This document shows, one piece after another, positions 11,401 to 24,162 of a stretch of DNA of 64,000 bases. The notes beneath the pieces were generated by a model. The model searched no databases. It was not told the origin of the DNA and was given only the letters and a program-made list of their open reading frames with translations. A program made the translations under genes and the position numbers. Numbering within the stretch: position 1 is the stretch's first letter; every line of letters starts with the position of its first letter. Source of the stretch: Taenia hydatigena (lineage: Eukaryota; Platyhelminthes; Cestoda; Cyclophyllidea; Taeniidae); the NCBI GenBank assembly GCA_036345935.2, contig JADWOT020001839.1:31001-95000 (forward strand), read 5' to 3'.

Positions 11401-14400
11401 TAGATGGTTTCAACATCGAGATCGTTCACGTTGGAACCTGTGAAAGCACCACACAATTGTAGTTAGTCCACATTATGAATACCACTTTCAAAGAAAGGTG
11501 CTTCTAGGTGGCACTAAGTTCTGAAGCTGGAGTATTCTTGCTTCGGAAGTATTCGCCTTCAATTTTGTCAGTCATCAGTTGCAAGCTCTCATGTGCCCGA
11601 CTATGCAAGCCTCATCAACCAATGAGATAAAGCCTTCAGGTCACTCACATTTGCACGATCTATCCTCCTGCCTGAAATGAGCTCGACTGATCATGTGTTC
11701 CCTTTACAGTGGTTCGAAAATGGCAACTAGATTATTACAGGCAGGTATCTAAGAACGAGTGATATTTCGTAAAATATTTTCGTAATCTGCTTTGTGAGTG
11801 ATGGAAGAGAAAAGCTTGGGATCGGCTAATTAAAGTTGTGCGTAGCTGAGTCCACACATCGGTATAAGTCAGATTGATGTTGGAGTGGGTGCCGCAACCC
11901 CTTAGGCAACGTGTTACACTCACTTAGCCATTCATATCCTGCTTATCAACTCCCTTAAACCAATTTTAAAAGCGACTGCTTGTGATTATTCTCTCCATCT
12001 TTTTGACTAGTCCTTTCAATTGAACTAGGTGGCATTGTTTCCTTCCAGGCTTTGGAATGAGAGGGGTTGGTAGCACAGCCCACACCGCCATCCCACCGAG
12101 TCGGTAAGGCAGCTATGGTATCCACCTCACAGCTAGTAGTAGATCATATGGTCGATCTGTCGATGTGCTTATCCTATGAGGACCAAGCGTTTGTAACAGA
12201 ATCGAATTCGGCATCCTCAAAGTGACAACAGCTAGTTGCTTTCGAACCAAATGTTGTTTGTAGTACATGTCAGCAAACAATCTGACGCATTCACTTTTGC
12301 CTCTTTTAAGTCAGTTAACCTCGAAGCTTCAGCAATCGAGGTGGACAATTGACACCACATTTTGCCATGACTTCCTTTTGAGGATCATTTTATTGGGCGA
12401 TGGGTCTTCTTGCAACGTTTCGAAGGTGTTCAACAGAGTACTCCTGTTTCGAAAACAGGCGCGGCCAGTCAAGCACTCAGAGGCATGTCATATTGCCGCA
12501 AGAGATCGCACGACCTTATGCACTCTGTCTCATCCTCGTTCTCTTCATTTACCGGACGTTTGTCTAGCCCTGACTCTAGACAATCGTTGCCAGGATAGCT
12601 AAACTGACTCGGATGTGAAACGAATGGGAGCTCACTAGTCTTGCTAATATCTCGAGATAAATAGGCCATCAAAAGTGAGTCTTTCTAGCTTACGTCTTCT
12701 TAAAAATGTCTAGTCGATACATTGGGTTTTTAGAACCCTTTTTGTTTTATGAGAGCACAACTCTGGCCATGTTAAAATGGTAAAAGTTGTGTCAACTTGC
12801 TAGGAGAGGGATGAACCTGCTCTGATTAAGATGCACTCAGTGATTGGCTTTGCGTGACCGAACGTTTGGTTTGGTTTTGATGAGGGTCATTGGAGTCGAC
12901 TGATGCAACGATGGGGTGGCAACCACTTTATCAGTGCTATCGAAGGCCAGGCTGCAAGTGCATGTGCAAACAACTGCAACGATTTGCCGTGTGATGGATT
13001 TTTAAAATTAAGCCGTTGGAAAACATGAACACAGGCATTTTATTGTTCTCATTGTGCCGTAAAACTGTTGCACAATACCAAATCCGTAAGTGTGAAACCT
13101 AGCTTACACCCGACTGTCTGGCTTGAAGTGACTTTTCCGTGATGACAGATACATTAAAGCTAAGGCTGTTCGCGCTTCACCGAAGCGTTGAGGTAAGTGT
13201 AGCACCCGGGGCCTTTTTAGCACGAAAGACAAGAGGTGATTCGCTGACGTGCAGAGCAGCTGAGGACGGGAGTGTCTATTAGCACGATTCAGCTGCCATT
13301 CCGCCAACAAAGAGTGAGATAAAGGATTCGATAAAAGCAACGAAGCTTAAAGAATGTGCTGTAATAGGTCAGCTGCTGGCGTTTGTTGTGAGACAAGCCA
13401 CGGTCTGATTCAATGTACTTTGATGCGCTCGACTCCTCCTTTTAAAAGGGGGTAATTTTTTTAAACTAGCACTACTATTACCTTTGACTACAGGGGAACG
13501 TGGTGTTGTAGATGTTTCTTTATGCGATAACGGCAAGGTAATTGAAAGGCGCATCACATCAGTTGCACACGAAATGGCGAATCTCCATACAAATCCCATT
13601 ACTAATTTAATTGCCAATTTTAATTTGCCCTGCCTCTTTCCCTACCTGGGATTCAACTCTTTCCACTAAACTGATGCGTGAAGTAATAACTGCGACGATG
13701 AAGCTCTCCTTTTTACTACTCGTGGATATTATGGCCTCCCCTTTGATCTTTAGACGGCTCCTGATGTGAACCTCTTCAGTGCAAAATTTAGCTGTCTCCA
13801 GATGCTTGCAGAGTAGCTGCAGAGGACCACAAAACTATTGCTAATATAGGGACCACTACCACTACCACTACTACCGTGGATTAAAATGCCCTCTAAATGA
13901 CATGATATTCGCTGGAGAGGGTAAGAGTTAGTCCTGATGCACCGCCAGATTTCATGGTGTGGCTACTGTTCTAAGGTGGATCAGTGTTGTCAGATACCGT
14001 GGCGGCGAGTGGTCAATGTGCAAAGAGGATTTCAAATTTTCCCTGCGTTGCTGTTAAATGTGCGGTACCTTACTGGAAACGATCGAATTGAAACCTTCGC
14101 GTAGAAGGGTTCTATCGGCCCCATTTTATGAGGAGATCACTTCATCACTGCAGCAGAAACTTTTCTCTCCTCACTTTTGAGGCTTCGCTTCTAAGCTCTT
14201 CCCTTTTTCCCCTTATTGCAAATACATATCTCCTCTTTTGACATCCTTAAGCTAGTTTCGGTCTTCGGCCTTTGGAAGGACGTACCTATGGAAACTGGAG
14301 AGATTGAAAGACAATTTGTGGAGTCGAATAATCAGTTAAAATATGATTGACGACTTTTTCTTTGACGGCTAAGCAAACTAAGCTGCTTGCTTTCTTGATT

Positions 14401-15403
14401 ATTTATTCCCTCGTGTACCTTAGTGCCCCTTTGGTTGGTTTATGCTAAAGACACCTAATTTGCCGCCCAGACGATACGCCAAGCATCAGTGTTGTAGCGG
14501 AAGTGGTGCAAGCGTTTTGGCTGGTCATGCTCTATCCAATGTGTGTGGCGTTGAATGCTACTGGAATTCAAAATACACTCCCTTTCTCCTCCATAGCTTG
14601 CATTCATCTTAACTAACCCAGTTGGTGGCTTGTGATGCATTTAGCAGATATGACTTCCACTACACTGTTTCACGGCACCGAAGACGACATTGGTATGAAA
14701 GAAAGATAGAAGTGTATTATTGGCATAGAGATTGGGTTAGAGTTTACCAGCATGGTACAGGGACCTCGTCGCACATCCGGCGCACACAATCAGCCATCGC
14801 GAAGCGGCTGTTGCTGAAAGTAAAGACATTCACGGATAAATCGAGCCAGCCACTAACAATCACATGCGTTTAAAAAAGGTTATCGAAATGATACGTCATT
14901 ATTCATTCCTAATCATTTGACCAGAACCTAAGTTTCGTCCAGCTTGATGACAGTGATGAGGGAAGGGAGTGGGCGTGTGTTGGCCATCGATTGCACCCTT
15001 TACTCCTCCTAAGACCGCTGACTTGAAGTGAAGGGAGGGCGATCCGCTAGAGATGGCTGTCGAATGCCTATTCAATGTGGTATGGGTTAGCTCTATAGAA
15101 GCGACTATGCTGCATGATGGTGATTAATTGAGGTTACAGCTGTACTCCAGTTACCTTGAAAGGATTAAACTCGTAGGCAATTTGTGCTGACACTAGAGTT
15201 GAAATGCTGTAGTTTTCGGTTTTAGCAGTGTCTTAACCTCAAACGAGAAGCGTTTTATGTTTGAGCTACCGCGGTCAAATGATGGATCAGTTGAGAGAAG
15301 AGGTGGATGTTGAGGGCATTTAAAACGTGTTTCATGCTCTGTGTAGGGGTTTGCTTTAGCCTTCCGATAGATAGGCAGTGGTGTTTGTTCTCATGACCGA
15401 ACT

Positions 15404-15531
15404 TCATTGCTTATCTCTCTCTTCCGCAACTTCATTTGCTGGAACCCCGTTTGGTTGACACCAATCCATGGGTGTTTTGGGTAGGAGCAAGGTTAATCGA
15501 AGCAGTATTGAGCTGCGTATTGGCAGTGAGA
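15404..15531 (-). pseudogene. Short conserved frame, possibly an RNase H relic (copy A)
   Basis: The minus strand reads MDWCQPNGVPANEVAEERD. The GVPANEVA core is close to the GxPGNExAD signature of retrotransposon RNase H domains, but no reverse transcriptase is visible nearby. The frame also survives in copy C and partly in copy B. Confidence 0.3.
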
Positions 15532-16471
15532 TTCGTGAGGTGTTGGCTGTAAGGTACTGATCAAGCCATTTCTGTCCATGCAAAAGGGAATTTTGGAAAG
15601 TGAACCATCCTATAGGCTTTGAAAGTGGCATGAAAAGTTGAACTAAATCTGATGGACATTAATCCGGACCGCTTTCGTGGGTTGTGCGTCGTCATCGCTT
15701 CTGTATGTGGCACATCGCCCTGCGTGGACTCTAACCTCCAAAGCGGTAGAAGCAAGGCAATAAACTGCTCTGCTGCGAAAGGAAAAAGTAGGAAGGTACA
15801 AATAGTGGTGCTGAGTTGAATGGATTCCCATGCCTTAGTGGGATAACACAGCATCCACCTTCCTTCTTGCCTGCATAATCTCATTAGCCTTCTGTAAACC
15901 TGTCAACCATTAGACCTTTGATTGGCTACAATCTGCTTACCGAACTCGAGATCTGCCTGTGATGTTAAACTGTGCCCTACATCCGGCCCTAAACCTTTCC
16001 ATGTTTAATCTGAACTGTAGGGCAGATGAAATGAGTTACAACCAAATTATTTGACCATAATAGCATCAAAAATAACTAGTCCTTCATATTGACTGGATGG
16101 TAACATTAGCCGTAGGGCCTATCATCCAACCACGAGCCATTTCCAATGTGCTCTACTGCCTGGTAACGAGTTATTGCTAGATTACTTCCGCATGGAATAT
16201 GAACACTTGACTTGATGTGCCTCCAAAATAATTCATTTTAGCGACTTCTAATCCCATCCATAGCTGTTCACGAGAACATGTTTAAAAGAAAAATTTATCC
16301 ATCCATTTTTGGAAATCTAAGTTATGTACAATTGTTGCCATCACAACACTAGCATCATAGCCACTCCGTGAAAGGCAGCCAAGGTCAGTCCGCAGACACT
16401 TCATAGAGAAGACGAATAACTCGCATTGTCAGCTCCACATATTTCCTCATATTCTCATCCCCACCATCCTG

Positions 16472-18139
16472 CTATGGGTCCGTTTTAGCAGCAAGCTGAT
16501 TTTCGAGCATCTCCGCTTGTGCCCTAAATTGCTGCTTTTGCTCGGACAGCATATCACCGCCTTCTCCTGAAGGGGCTTGCTTTAATGCTACCACTGTCAG
16601 TTGGGGCTCCCGTTGTGATTGGGAGCTTCCAGTAGTTCCAAGACTATCACTGGGACCGCTGTCCCACGAATCCGTTGATGGAGCACTTCCATCTATTTTA
16701 CGAACCATTGGCTGTGCTGCACATGCTTCATTGCCAGACATTTTTCTGCCGGCCAACTTTGTTTTGTAGCGGCGGTTCCGGAACCATGTCTTCACCTAAC
16801 AGAAAATTCAAACGTATGACAAGTTTAGAAGACTGGATGGTAGACAATTAACCACTACACCTTAATAGTTGCCAATCAAACAAGTTCATTCAACAACTTA
16901 ATGCTTGATTAACCTGAGTCCCCGTCAACTTGATTCTCCGGGCCAGTTCTTCGCATTCACCCGCATTGAGGTAGTTTTTCTGATTGTAGCATTTGGCCAT
17001 TTCACTAATTTGGTGCGAGGTAAAGAGAACCTTGCGTCTGCCTTGTCTCTGCGCCCCTGGTACTGTCTGGTTTACCTGGGGCTCTTCCGCGGTTAGCAGT
17101 GTCAAGAATTTTGAATCAGGAGTAGAAATGCTGGAAGCTAGCTGCTTAAGTAGAAGGTGATTTGGCATTGAGAAAATGCTTGCTGGAAGCTGTTGAAACG
17201 CACTTGGCGTTGGAAATGGCTGCCGTGCCTGTGACTGTAGCAGCTGTTGCCATAACCTTGACGACGTGTCGAAAAGGAGGGAGTTCATTGCTGGGAAGGT
17301 TGGCAACGTAGTGTCAGTTTGGGGTTGTCCTGAGCTTCCACCTTGCTGTGTAGGCAAAGACAAGTCGATGCAAGATATGTGTTGTAGTACAGGCTTTGGG
17401 GTGCTAGGTGATTGGGAACTGCTTAGAGGAAATACAGGCGCTGACCCTAATGTACCCGATTCATTGGAAGTAGCCTCATCAATTTTTTGCCGTTTCGATG
17501 GCAAAGGACTCAGTTGGTTTTTTTCGCCTTCATCGTTGTTCCGTGGCGAGTGCATGAAGAGGGGATTGGGTCGTGAAAATACAGGGGATTTAGTCATAGC
17601 AGACACCGTCTCCTCCACCCTTTGTGAAGTAGAAGGTGTTGCTTGTTGCGATTGCTGCTGCATGGTAGATAACATAGACGACAAGGCGGACTGTTGAGGA
17701 TCTGGGTTTGTCCCTCTTTCGAGTACAACAGAGCATTCCGCATTCAAAGCACCTGTAAAAGCAAAACGATTGGAATAGGGAAACGTGCATCTGCATGTGT
17801 CTAGTTATTGTCTACGAATTTATATAAGTCAAGGGCTTATTCATGTCGAGTGTGCTATTTTGAGTATGCGATTGGGTCTTGCTTGATTCCATCCCTGCTG
17901 ACTCGACTGGATGCAAATACGTAATCAGTGGATGGCAAGTGAGTCTAGCTTCAACTCATGGCAACAGCTGGACGGAAATGGTGATAAAAGTACAAAAGCT
18001 AGAGACGCAAAGGTATGCAAACAGAGGGGAACATAAAGAGTGATGAAATAATTTGATAGACAATACCAGACAATGCCAGACTTGGGCGTTGCTCTGGACT
18101 GAGTAGGTCCAAAAGGCCTTTCACTGCATCGTTGGACAT
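16472..18139 (-). CDS. NK-class homeobox transcription factor, paralog A
   Basis: This is a complete three-exon gene: 18067-18139, 16914-17752 and 16472-16795, with introns of 314 and 118 bases. Joints are phase 1 and phase 0, and the predicted protein is 411 residues. The N-terminus (MSNDAVKGLLDLL) resembles the short TN-type motif of NK factors. A Ser/Pro/Gln-rich region follows, then a homeodomain at about residues 263-322 that spans the last intron: it runs from RRKVLFTSHQ, through LARRIKLTGTQ, to VKTWFRNRRYKTK. Asn51 and the NK-type Tyr54 are present. Position 50, normally Gln in this class, is Arg. The third exon adds a Gln/Ser-rich tail. It should act in the nucleus as a sequence-specific regulator. 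Whether it is closest to the NK2 or NK3 family is unresolved; RRYKTK favours NK3-like. Confidence 0.85.
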
Positions 18140-18194
18140 GATGAATAGACAATCAAAAAGTTCTGCACTGTTTCCTCGACTGAATTACTTACCA

Positions 18195-18246
18195 TATTTA
18201 TAGTCTGTGAGAGCCAATAAAATCTCAAATTACGAGTCACACCAAT
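18195..18246 (-). promoter_or_regulatory. Core promoter of homeobox gene A: TATA plus two CCAAT boxes
   Basis: On the minus strand TATAAATA (18195-18202) lies 56 bases upstream of the ATG. Two CCAAT boxes in + orientation follow at 18214-18218 and 18242-18246. The same elements with nearly the same spacing occur before homeobox gene B (48223-48271), which supports the start codon choice and a short 5' leader. Confidence 0.6.
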
Positions 18247-18249
18247 AGG

Positions 18250-20474
18250 ATTCGTGAGTCTTTGACCGCGTTGACTGTTTAGAAACGGGGTGGGTTACGT
18301 TATTTTTTTTTGCATTTTGTCTGGAAGGCTACGTATTTTGGCGACTAATTTGCCTTTATTTTGGATCTTTTTAAATTCGCCTCATCGACTGACTGCAATT
18401 TGTATTTTTTCCTGTCCTCCTATCGAATACCCCTTGAAACCGAAACAAAATGGAGGATTATGAGTGGGTCATTAGCACCTGTACACATTAACAAATAGGC
18501 TGTAAAGATGTAAATCAATCAAGCTGTCATCCGAATGGGCAAGATGCATTTTTGTTAAAATATGAACTCACGATACTAGATCTAAGTAGGTTCTTCCCAA
18601 AATCTCTGTTGTTAAAGCGTTGAAGTTTTTAATGCTAAAGCTAGCTAAAAATGTTCTTAAAACCCGTCCTTAGTAAGGCAATTGCTTTTCTGGAACCCAA
18701 ATTCGACAATACGTGTAGGTGTAATTCGTTGACAATTTGGGTCGATAACTTTGTATTTGTATACATTCCTTGTACAAAGTAAGAAATAAAAAAAGGGTGA
18801 TTACAAGTTTTTCTTGATAAAGAAATAACAAATATTTTGTAGACTATACTGGGACAGGAATTTGCATGACGAAAGTGGACGGTTGGAAAGTACTGGAGGA
18901 GAATTAGCTTTTTCAGGAGTTAGTAAAAACACTCAGGTCAGTACTTAAGCCACAAATTTCAAAGTAAAGGTTTAAATTGTGCCCAAATTTATAAACTTTT
19001 AATCAACTTAAGGTGTATTTAATCGATTTGTTGGGTTTTTGAACAATAACTTTGGTTCGTTCTTACCCGACCCAATTTTGGTACCTGGAGGCAAAATAAA
19101 AAGCAAAATTAGAAATAAAGCAGTGATTTTCTCACTCACAACCATTTATTACGAGCATCAATTTCTGCTATTGGTGATAGTGCCGTTTTAATGGCAAATT
19201 TTGAACAGAAATATTAGAGACAATCTGAAGAGGACTAATAAACCAGTCGACTTGTAATTAGTCTTAATTTGGAGATGTACATAATCATCTCGACATAAGC
19301 AGGGGCAAACGCACAACTTTGAATGGCTTCTTTACTGATTAAAAACCTTTTTAACTAAGAGCAGGTTTAAATGTATCGTTGGATCAATTTAGCGTAGCCC
19401 CCGGATCGAACTCAAGGCCATGATGGTGTTTGATCGTAAGTGTCTGGGGTAAGAGGACTTATTTTGTTCAATGGGGCAATTCAATGCTCGTTTCTCCGTC
19501 CAAAGCCTGAGAATGCTACTAGTTTATTTGGGAACTTCTTGAAGGTAATCCTTTTACTAATGGCGTCTTTAGGCTGAAAGTAACGCCATCTTGAGGATTG
19601 GGTTGAATTGGTTGTCATCCTGGTGGCTGGGTGCATCCAGGGCTGAATTTATTTCTATTTGGTCGCATTTTATGATCATTAATGCATTTCAGGGTTTTGT
19701 TCCCCTCAATCTTTCATTTATATGCTTCCCTGAATCATTCAATAGGTATTCCTGTTGCTTTTCATTGCAAATGCGTCTAAATTCTGTTGCTCAGTCCCAC
19801 CTAGAGCCGCTTATTTGCAATAATGCTCAAAACAATCTCCCAAAATACCTTTCGGAAGGTCGAATTCATCATCAACTCGCGAATCGAATAGGTGTCAATT
19901 TACATTGGGTTTTATAGCTTTTTTCATAAAGCTTGTCGCCTTTTGGCTGAACGTGTTTTTTCGGCTCTATGTTGACCTGCGAAGGCGCTATAGAACTGCG
20001 GCCCCCAACTATGGCACCGCGACCCCTCTCTTTCTGGATGTGGTATCTACCATGGATGAAGTGATGGAGTGCCACAACATGATCCATCCAACGAGTGGCC
20101 CTGCTCTAATCATAACTTGCCGACTTCTGGTTCCAGTTCGAGAGGGCGGAAGCCAACACTTAGATCAGCCTTTCTAAATGGTAACCCTGACACCCTACCA
20201 GGCTTTAGCCAGATTCCAATGAAAAGAGAAACAATCCACCAAGATTAAGTAATGAGTGTATTTTCCCAAATGAGAGGTGTCACATAGACGAACAATAAAA
20301 ATAAGGGAAAGAAGGGCTAGGAGCCAAATTGAAAAAAACGCAAGGCGTCGAAGTATTGCTCTCTGCACCAGTTTTACACGTAGGGAGGCAAATGTGAATG
20401 AAAGAAAGAGTTGTTGCGAAAGGCGACATCTGAAGTTCTGGGTGTGAAGGCATCTCTCGCTGCTACTTCAATCG
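18250..20474. other. Spacer between RyR tail and homeobox gene A
   Basis: No gene recognised. Patches are conserved with the equivalent spacer in copy B (48280-50028), for example CACCTAGAGCCGCTTATTTG (19798/49378) and CATAAAGCTT (19925/49480). These could hold regulatory elements of the homeobox gene, but shared ancestry of the duplication is enough to explain them. Confidence 0.4.
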
Positions 20475-21047
20475 CTACTCCTCTTCGTACTGCTTGCGGA
20501 AACAATTTCTGATGAGAAAGAAGTCCAGACAGCGTTTTTGATATAGCTCCCACAGGTAAAACTCCTAAAGAATGCAAAAACCCCCAGAGATCATCAATCG
20601 CGTCAAAATAACTAGTCCCAACGACGTTATGTCGTGCTTAAGCGTTGGAAATGAGTCTGACTCATGAGTCATGAAGTCATGTCAGCACAGCATTATCCAC
20701 GACTTAAGCCTGGAAAGTCTATAACTCTGAGCCGTCATCTATCACGAAATTCAAGGCCTGAGCGATGACGGCGATTTTCACAGCCATTTATCAAACTATC
20801 CGTTCTGAGGTTTCTACACACCTCAACGTTCTAATTCAGGTCTGTCTATCGCTTCGCCGGCCTGTGATATGCAGAATCGGACACCGAGTTCATGGCGCAG
20901 CGGTCAGAGGTCATGCTAATCACAGCAGCAAATCCATCACCTCTAGCGCAAAACAAGAGCTCACAAAAATAACAGCATTGTATGTGCAAACCCACCTGAC
21001 CGGGGAATTTGATGCCGGGTGTGTTGATTATATGCATGAGGAAGTAG
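20475..21047 (-). pseudogene. RyR-like last two coding exons (C-terminal tail)
   Basis: Exon 20996-21047 (52 bases, after TTTTGTAG, before GTGGGT) encodes YFLMHIINTPGIKFPGQ, the family segment FFLMHLINKPDTEYTGQ. The final exon 20475-20564 (after TCTTTAG) encodes EFYLWELYQKRC, then LDFFLIRNCFRKQYEEE and TAG. This is the closing helix of RyR, whose usual text is DFFPxGDCFRKQYED. Both exons are open, with canonical splice ends. Confidence 0.85.
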
Positions 21048-22084
21048 CTACAAAAGGCAGATCTGTCTGCATTAATGAGGGGACATAGACCACCACGCGT
21101 ACCCATCCATGCGTCACATGACCTCAAGTGGTGAGAAGATTAACTGTGCGATCAAAAATGAAACACATCGTATAAAAACCCATCTAATTGGCATATAATC
21201 AAACACACATCGAATGATAAGAATACGAGACCAATAGTACTTCAAAGAACACAACAATCGCTGTCAAGCGCTGCCCCGGTCCCCTTCCCCTCCTTCCATA
21301 ATTTTGATGACAATCAAACTGAGAGGAGGACTGAGGGTCTCTTGATTCAAAAGTGGACTAACTGATTATTTGTCACGATAGCACGGAGCTTAGTCGGATT
21401 GGGCTGAAGAGATGGCTCGAACCTTGCGTGTTGGGCACCGCTCGTTCGGTCAAATCAGCTAGGCCTTGATTTTTTGCTCATGGAGTCAAATAAACCTACG
21501 TGTAGTTCGCAAAATTGTGTTTGCGTTCCACGTGTTGATCAAAGCTATGTGTAGTGGCATCAAAGTACACCCTCCATGCCCTCCCGAAAAGAGAGGAAAA
21601 CAACTTTGTGCAACTCATTTCAAAATCTGTTTCTAATCAGGGACTTTGAGCATCATCTAGCACTATTGCCATTTCCACAAACTAATTTGCGTAGGTTCGG
21701 TCATCTACCTCACCGAATTCCGGTGATGATTGCCAGTCCTTCCAAGCATCCACAAAGGGTCCATCTAAACTTATTCACGTCTTATTAATCGAAGTAAAAA
21801 TCCTGACTTCATCTGATGGATCCTAATCCAAGCTCTAACAGAAGTAGAAACCCGAAGGTCGACGGGTGGGCATGGGCAAGTACATTCCGGCATCCGGCAG
21901 ACCCATCCTTAGGGAGGGGCGGCGACTCGGACACCACATCTCTTTTAATGTGTCTATCTGAAATCAATCAGCAAAACTGATGCACGAAGGAGGTATAGAT
22001 GAATGGTAACCCTTCAACTGAAAGGCATCAGGAGAGCTGTTAGACATGCCCAAAGTACCAGAGGCCATACCGAACAGCGTTTTA

Positions 22085-22184
22085 CCATTGCAAGACATCG
22101 TGCCTTGTTCTGGCAAAAGCTACACCGTTCTTGTATTATTAAGGCAGGAGAAAACGCCTTTCGGCATAATTTCCAATGGCGCAG
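22085..22184 (-). pseudogene. RyR-like cytosolic zinc-finger exon, tentative
   Basis: After TTACAG the minus strand reads LRHWKLC, then IIQERCSFCQNK. This could correspond to the ELRDQQE ... KCFICG segment that follows the pore helix in RyR. The two Cys of CxxC are kept, but the rest is poorly conserved. The small exon expected between this and the pore exon (GLIIDAFG) was not found. Confidence 0.35.
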
Positions 22185-22523
22185 CTGTAATAGCCTCGTG
22201 AAAATGGAGACTTCAGTGGACAATTTTTCACTAAGTTAAACAGTGCGATTGAAGCCAAACCTCTGCTTCCTCATAAGATGAGCAATTGTTTGATGAATAG
22301 GGAAGACAACAAGGCATCCATTTGGTTCCACCACAATTATCAAAGTGAATTTCATGTGGTAAAAATTTGTGGAGGAAAGCCACATCAATCCTGGATAGAC
22401 GACAAAGCGCCAAAGAGGCAGGGTGGTTAGAATTTACTCATTAATGAAAATGGTCAAAACTTCAAAGGCCTATCCGTTGTTCTCCCAATAATCTAATCAA
22501 GAGAAGATTGCGGAGGCACAAAC

Positions 22524-22904
22524 CTTGAATAATCGCGAGGAGGATGATAATGACAGCGAAGAAGAATGACACGTCAAAGAGGATCGGCAGCGCTTTATGT
22601 ACATAACCATCGGGCGGTTTAATCTCATCGCCAATTCCACCACCCGCTCGTAGACTCGTGTGGAGGTGGAAGGCGAAACACTGGAGAGCAGGAAAAGGGA
22701 GAAAGCAAATGGCGTTTTTGCGCAGAAAAAAAAAACAAGAAACGGGAGGAGCATGGCGATGAAATCACTCACAGTCAATATGTCGATACACTTGTATTCC
22801 TTCTCCCCGTCCTCCTCTTTAGCGTAGAATTTGCGGAAGAAATCGAACGCAATGACAGTGTAAAGGTGGATCACAACTAAAGTCATAATGACTGTCAGTC
22901 CGAG
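22524..22904 (-). pseudogene. RyR-like pore exons, intact
   Basis: Two adjoining exons, 22773-22904 (44 codons) and 22524-22680 (52 codons plus one base), are separated by a 92-base GTGAGT...CAG intron. The first holds the pore-preceding helix and loop (LVVIHLYTVIAFDFFRKFY, then KCIDILT). The second holds the pore loop with the selectivity filter ([10 protein letters not shown]) and the inner helix ([19 protein letters not shown]). Both are fully open, keep intron phase and have canonical splice ends. This is the best-preserved part of the locus, and it differs from the family mainly in the luminal loop. Confidence 0.9.
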
Positions 22905-23941
22905 CTGAAATAGACAGGCGTTTGTTACGTTAACAGCCGTATAAGTCAAGAATTCTTCGGAAGGTCCAGAAGGGTAAAAGTGGTAGTGGGCAGCTGCTCA
23001 ATCGCTTTCAGAGGCTCTCAGGTTACCCGCAAACTAAATTTTGAGGAAGTTTGCTATCTCGACACGAACCTCTCAGGTCTATGGACCGAGATCTACCTCT
23101 CTCAGCCAACGGAAGCATCAAATTCAAGGCTGTGACTAACGCTGCTATGCTACAAATGCTGAAGTCCCAAACTCGGACATTTTGCGATAAATTAGGTTCT
23201 CTAATCACGTGGCCTGCACTTTCATCAGCTTCGCGCCTAGCGAACGACCAAACTCATGTCGGTCAAAGTCACGCCCCCGTGGCAGGATTTGCATTACCAT
23301 GTAATGACCCAGTCACATCGGTTTGGCAAGCCAATTTTGAGCAGAAAACTCACGTTAGGCCTGGGTCACCATCTACTACACCCACACCCCCGTAAAAAAG
23401 GTGCAACAGGCTCGGACAGGGTATCACGTGTTCAAAAAAAACACAAATGCGGTCGCAACCACACATTTCAAATGGCCAAAAGCCAAAAGATCGCGGCTTC
23501 TGTTTGCATGCGACAAATAAAGCGAAGCATGGCTGGGTTAAAATCGCGTGGACAGGCACACTGGGAGGCTAAAAAAACGCCTTAAACAATCATAAATCTT
23601 TTCGAAAGTAATTTAAAGGTACAGAAAATAGCTCCTTCCCTTAAATGACTTTACCTATGACAGCGACTACCTAAATGAAATAAGGCCAGCCAGTGTTGAT
23701 TGAAAAGGATGTGGAGAATGCGCATCCACGTTGGCTGAGAGAAAATACTCTCTTTTCAGTATTGGTTACATATCGAAAATATTAAGCCCTACGGTCAGTC
23801 CAGATACCTGAAAAAAGTTGGAATTCCACCAAATTAGCCCCCCACACGATGGAGGTCAGTGGAACAGGGTGTCAGATATGACCTACACCAGACCACTACG
23901 TGATGCGCCAAACTACCAGAACACAGTAAATTTTGACCTAC

Positions 23942-24088
23942 CTGTTTTTCATTGTGTGTAACCGATTGCACAATGGTGACCAATGTTTTGGAGGAAATAG
24001 CCACATCCAACAGATGGCATGAAAAGAAGAATTAGCGTGCATTCCCCGGCAGAGGGACAGTAAAGTAGACCACAAGGTATGGAAAGGA
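23942..24088 (-). pseudogene. RyR-like voltage-sensor-like exon with in-frame TAA
   Basis: The exon is exactly 49 codons between TATTTAG and GTAGGT. It reads FPYLVVYFTVPLPGNAR, stop, [11 protein letters not shown], then SVTHNEKQ. The family text at this point is NNFFFAAHLLD ... SVTHNGKQ. The TAA at 24032-24034 replaces an Asn codon in an otherwise continuous frame, so it is a nonsense change and not a shifted frame. Confidence 0.85.
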
Positions 24089-24162
24089 CTAAATAGAAAA
24101 TGAAAATGCGTGAGGATTATCTCCTTAGCGTAGACCAATTTTGAAGTCACTCGAAACTGGCA

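Larger units (their letters stand above)
10140..21350 (+). repeat. Segment copy A (RyR tail, NK homeobox, USP relic)
   Basis: It is collinear with copy B at 41150-50930. Matching landmarks from left to right include CGTAGCAACT (10147/41190), TAAAATGCGAC (10218/41268), the USP relic, the homeobox gene, the TATA/CCAAT promoter and the last two RyR exons; similarity fades near GAGGGTCTCT (21333/50918). B is about 1.4 kb shorter, partly through loss of sequence matching about 14200-15350. Conservation extends through noncoding DNA, which marks this as a segmental duplication and not gene conversion of exons alone. Confidence 0.85.

Noticed and set aside
17266..17697. 143-codon + strand open frame
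   Set aside because: It is the antisense shadow of exon 2 of homeobox gene A; the minus reading has the homeodomain and consistent splicing.
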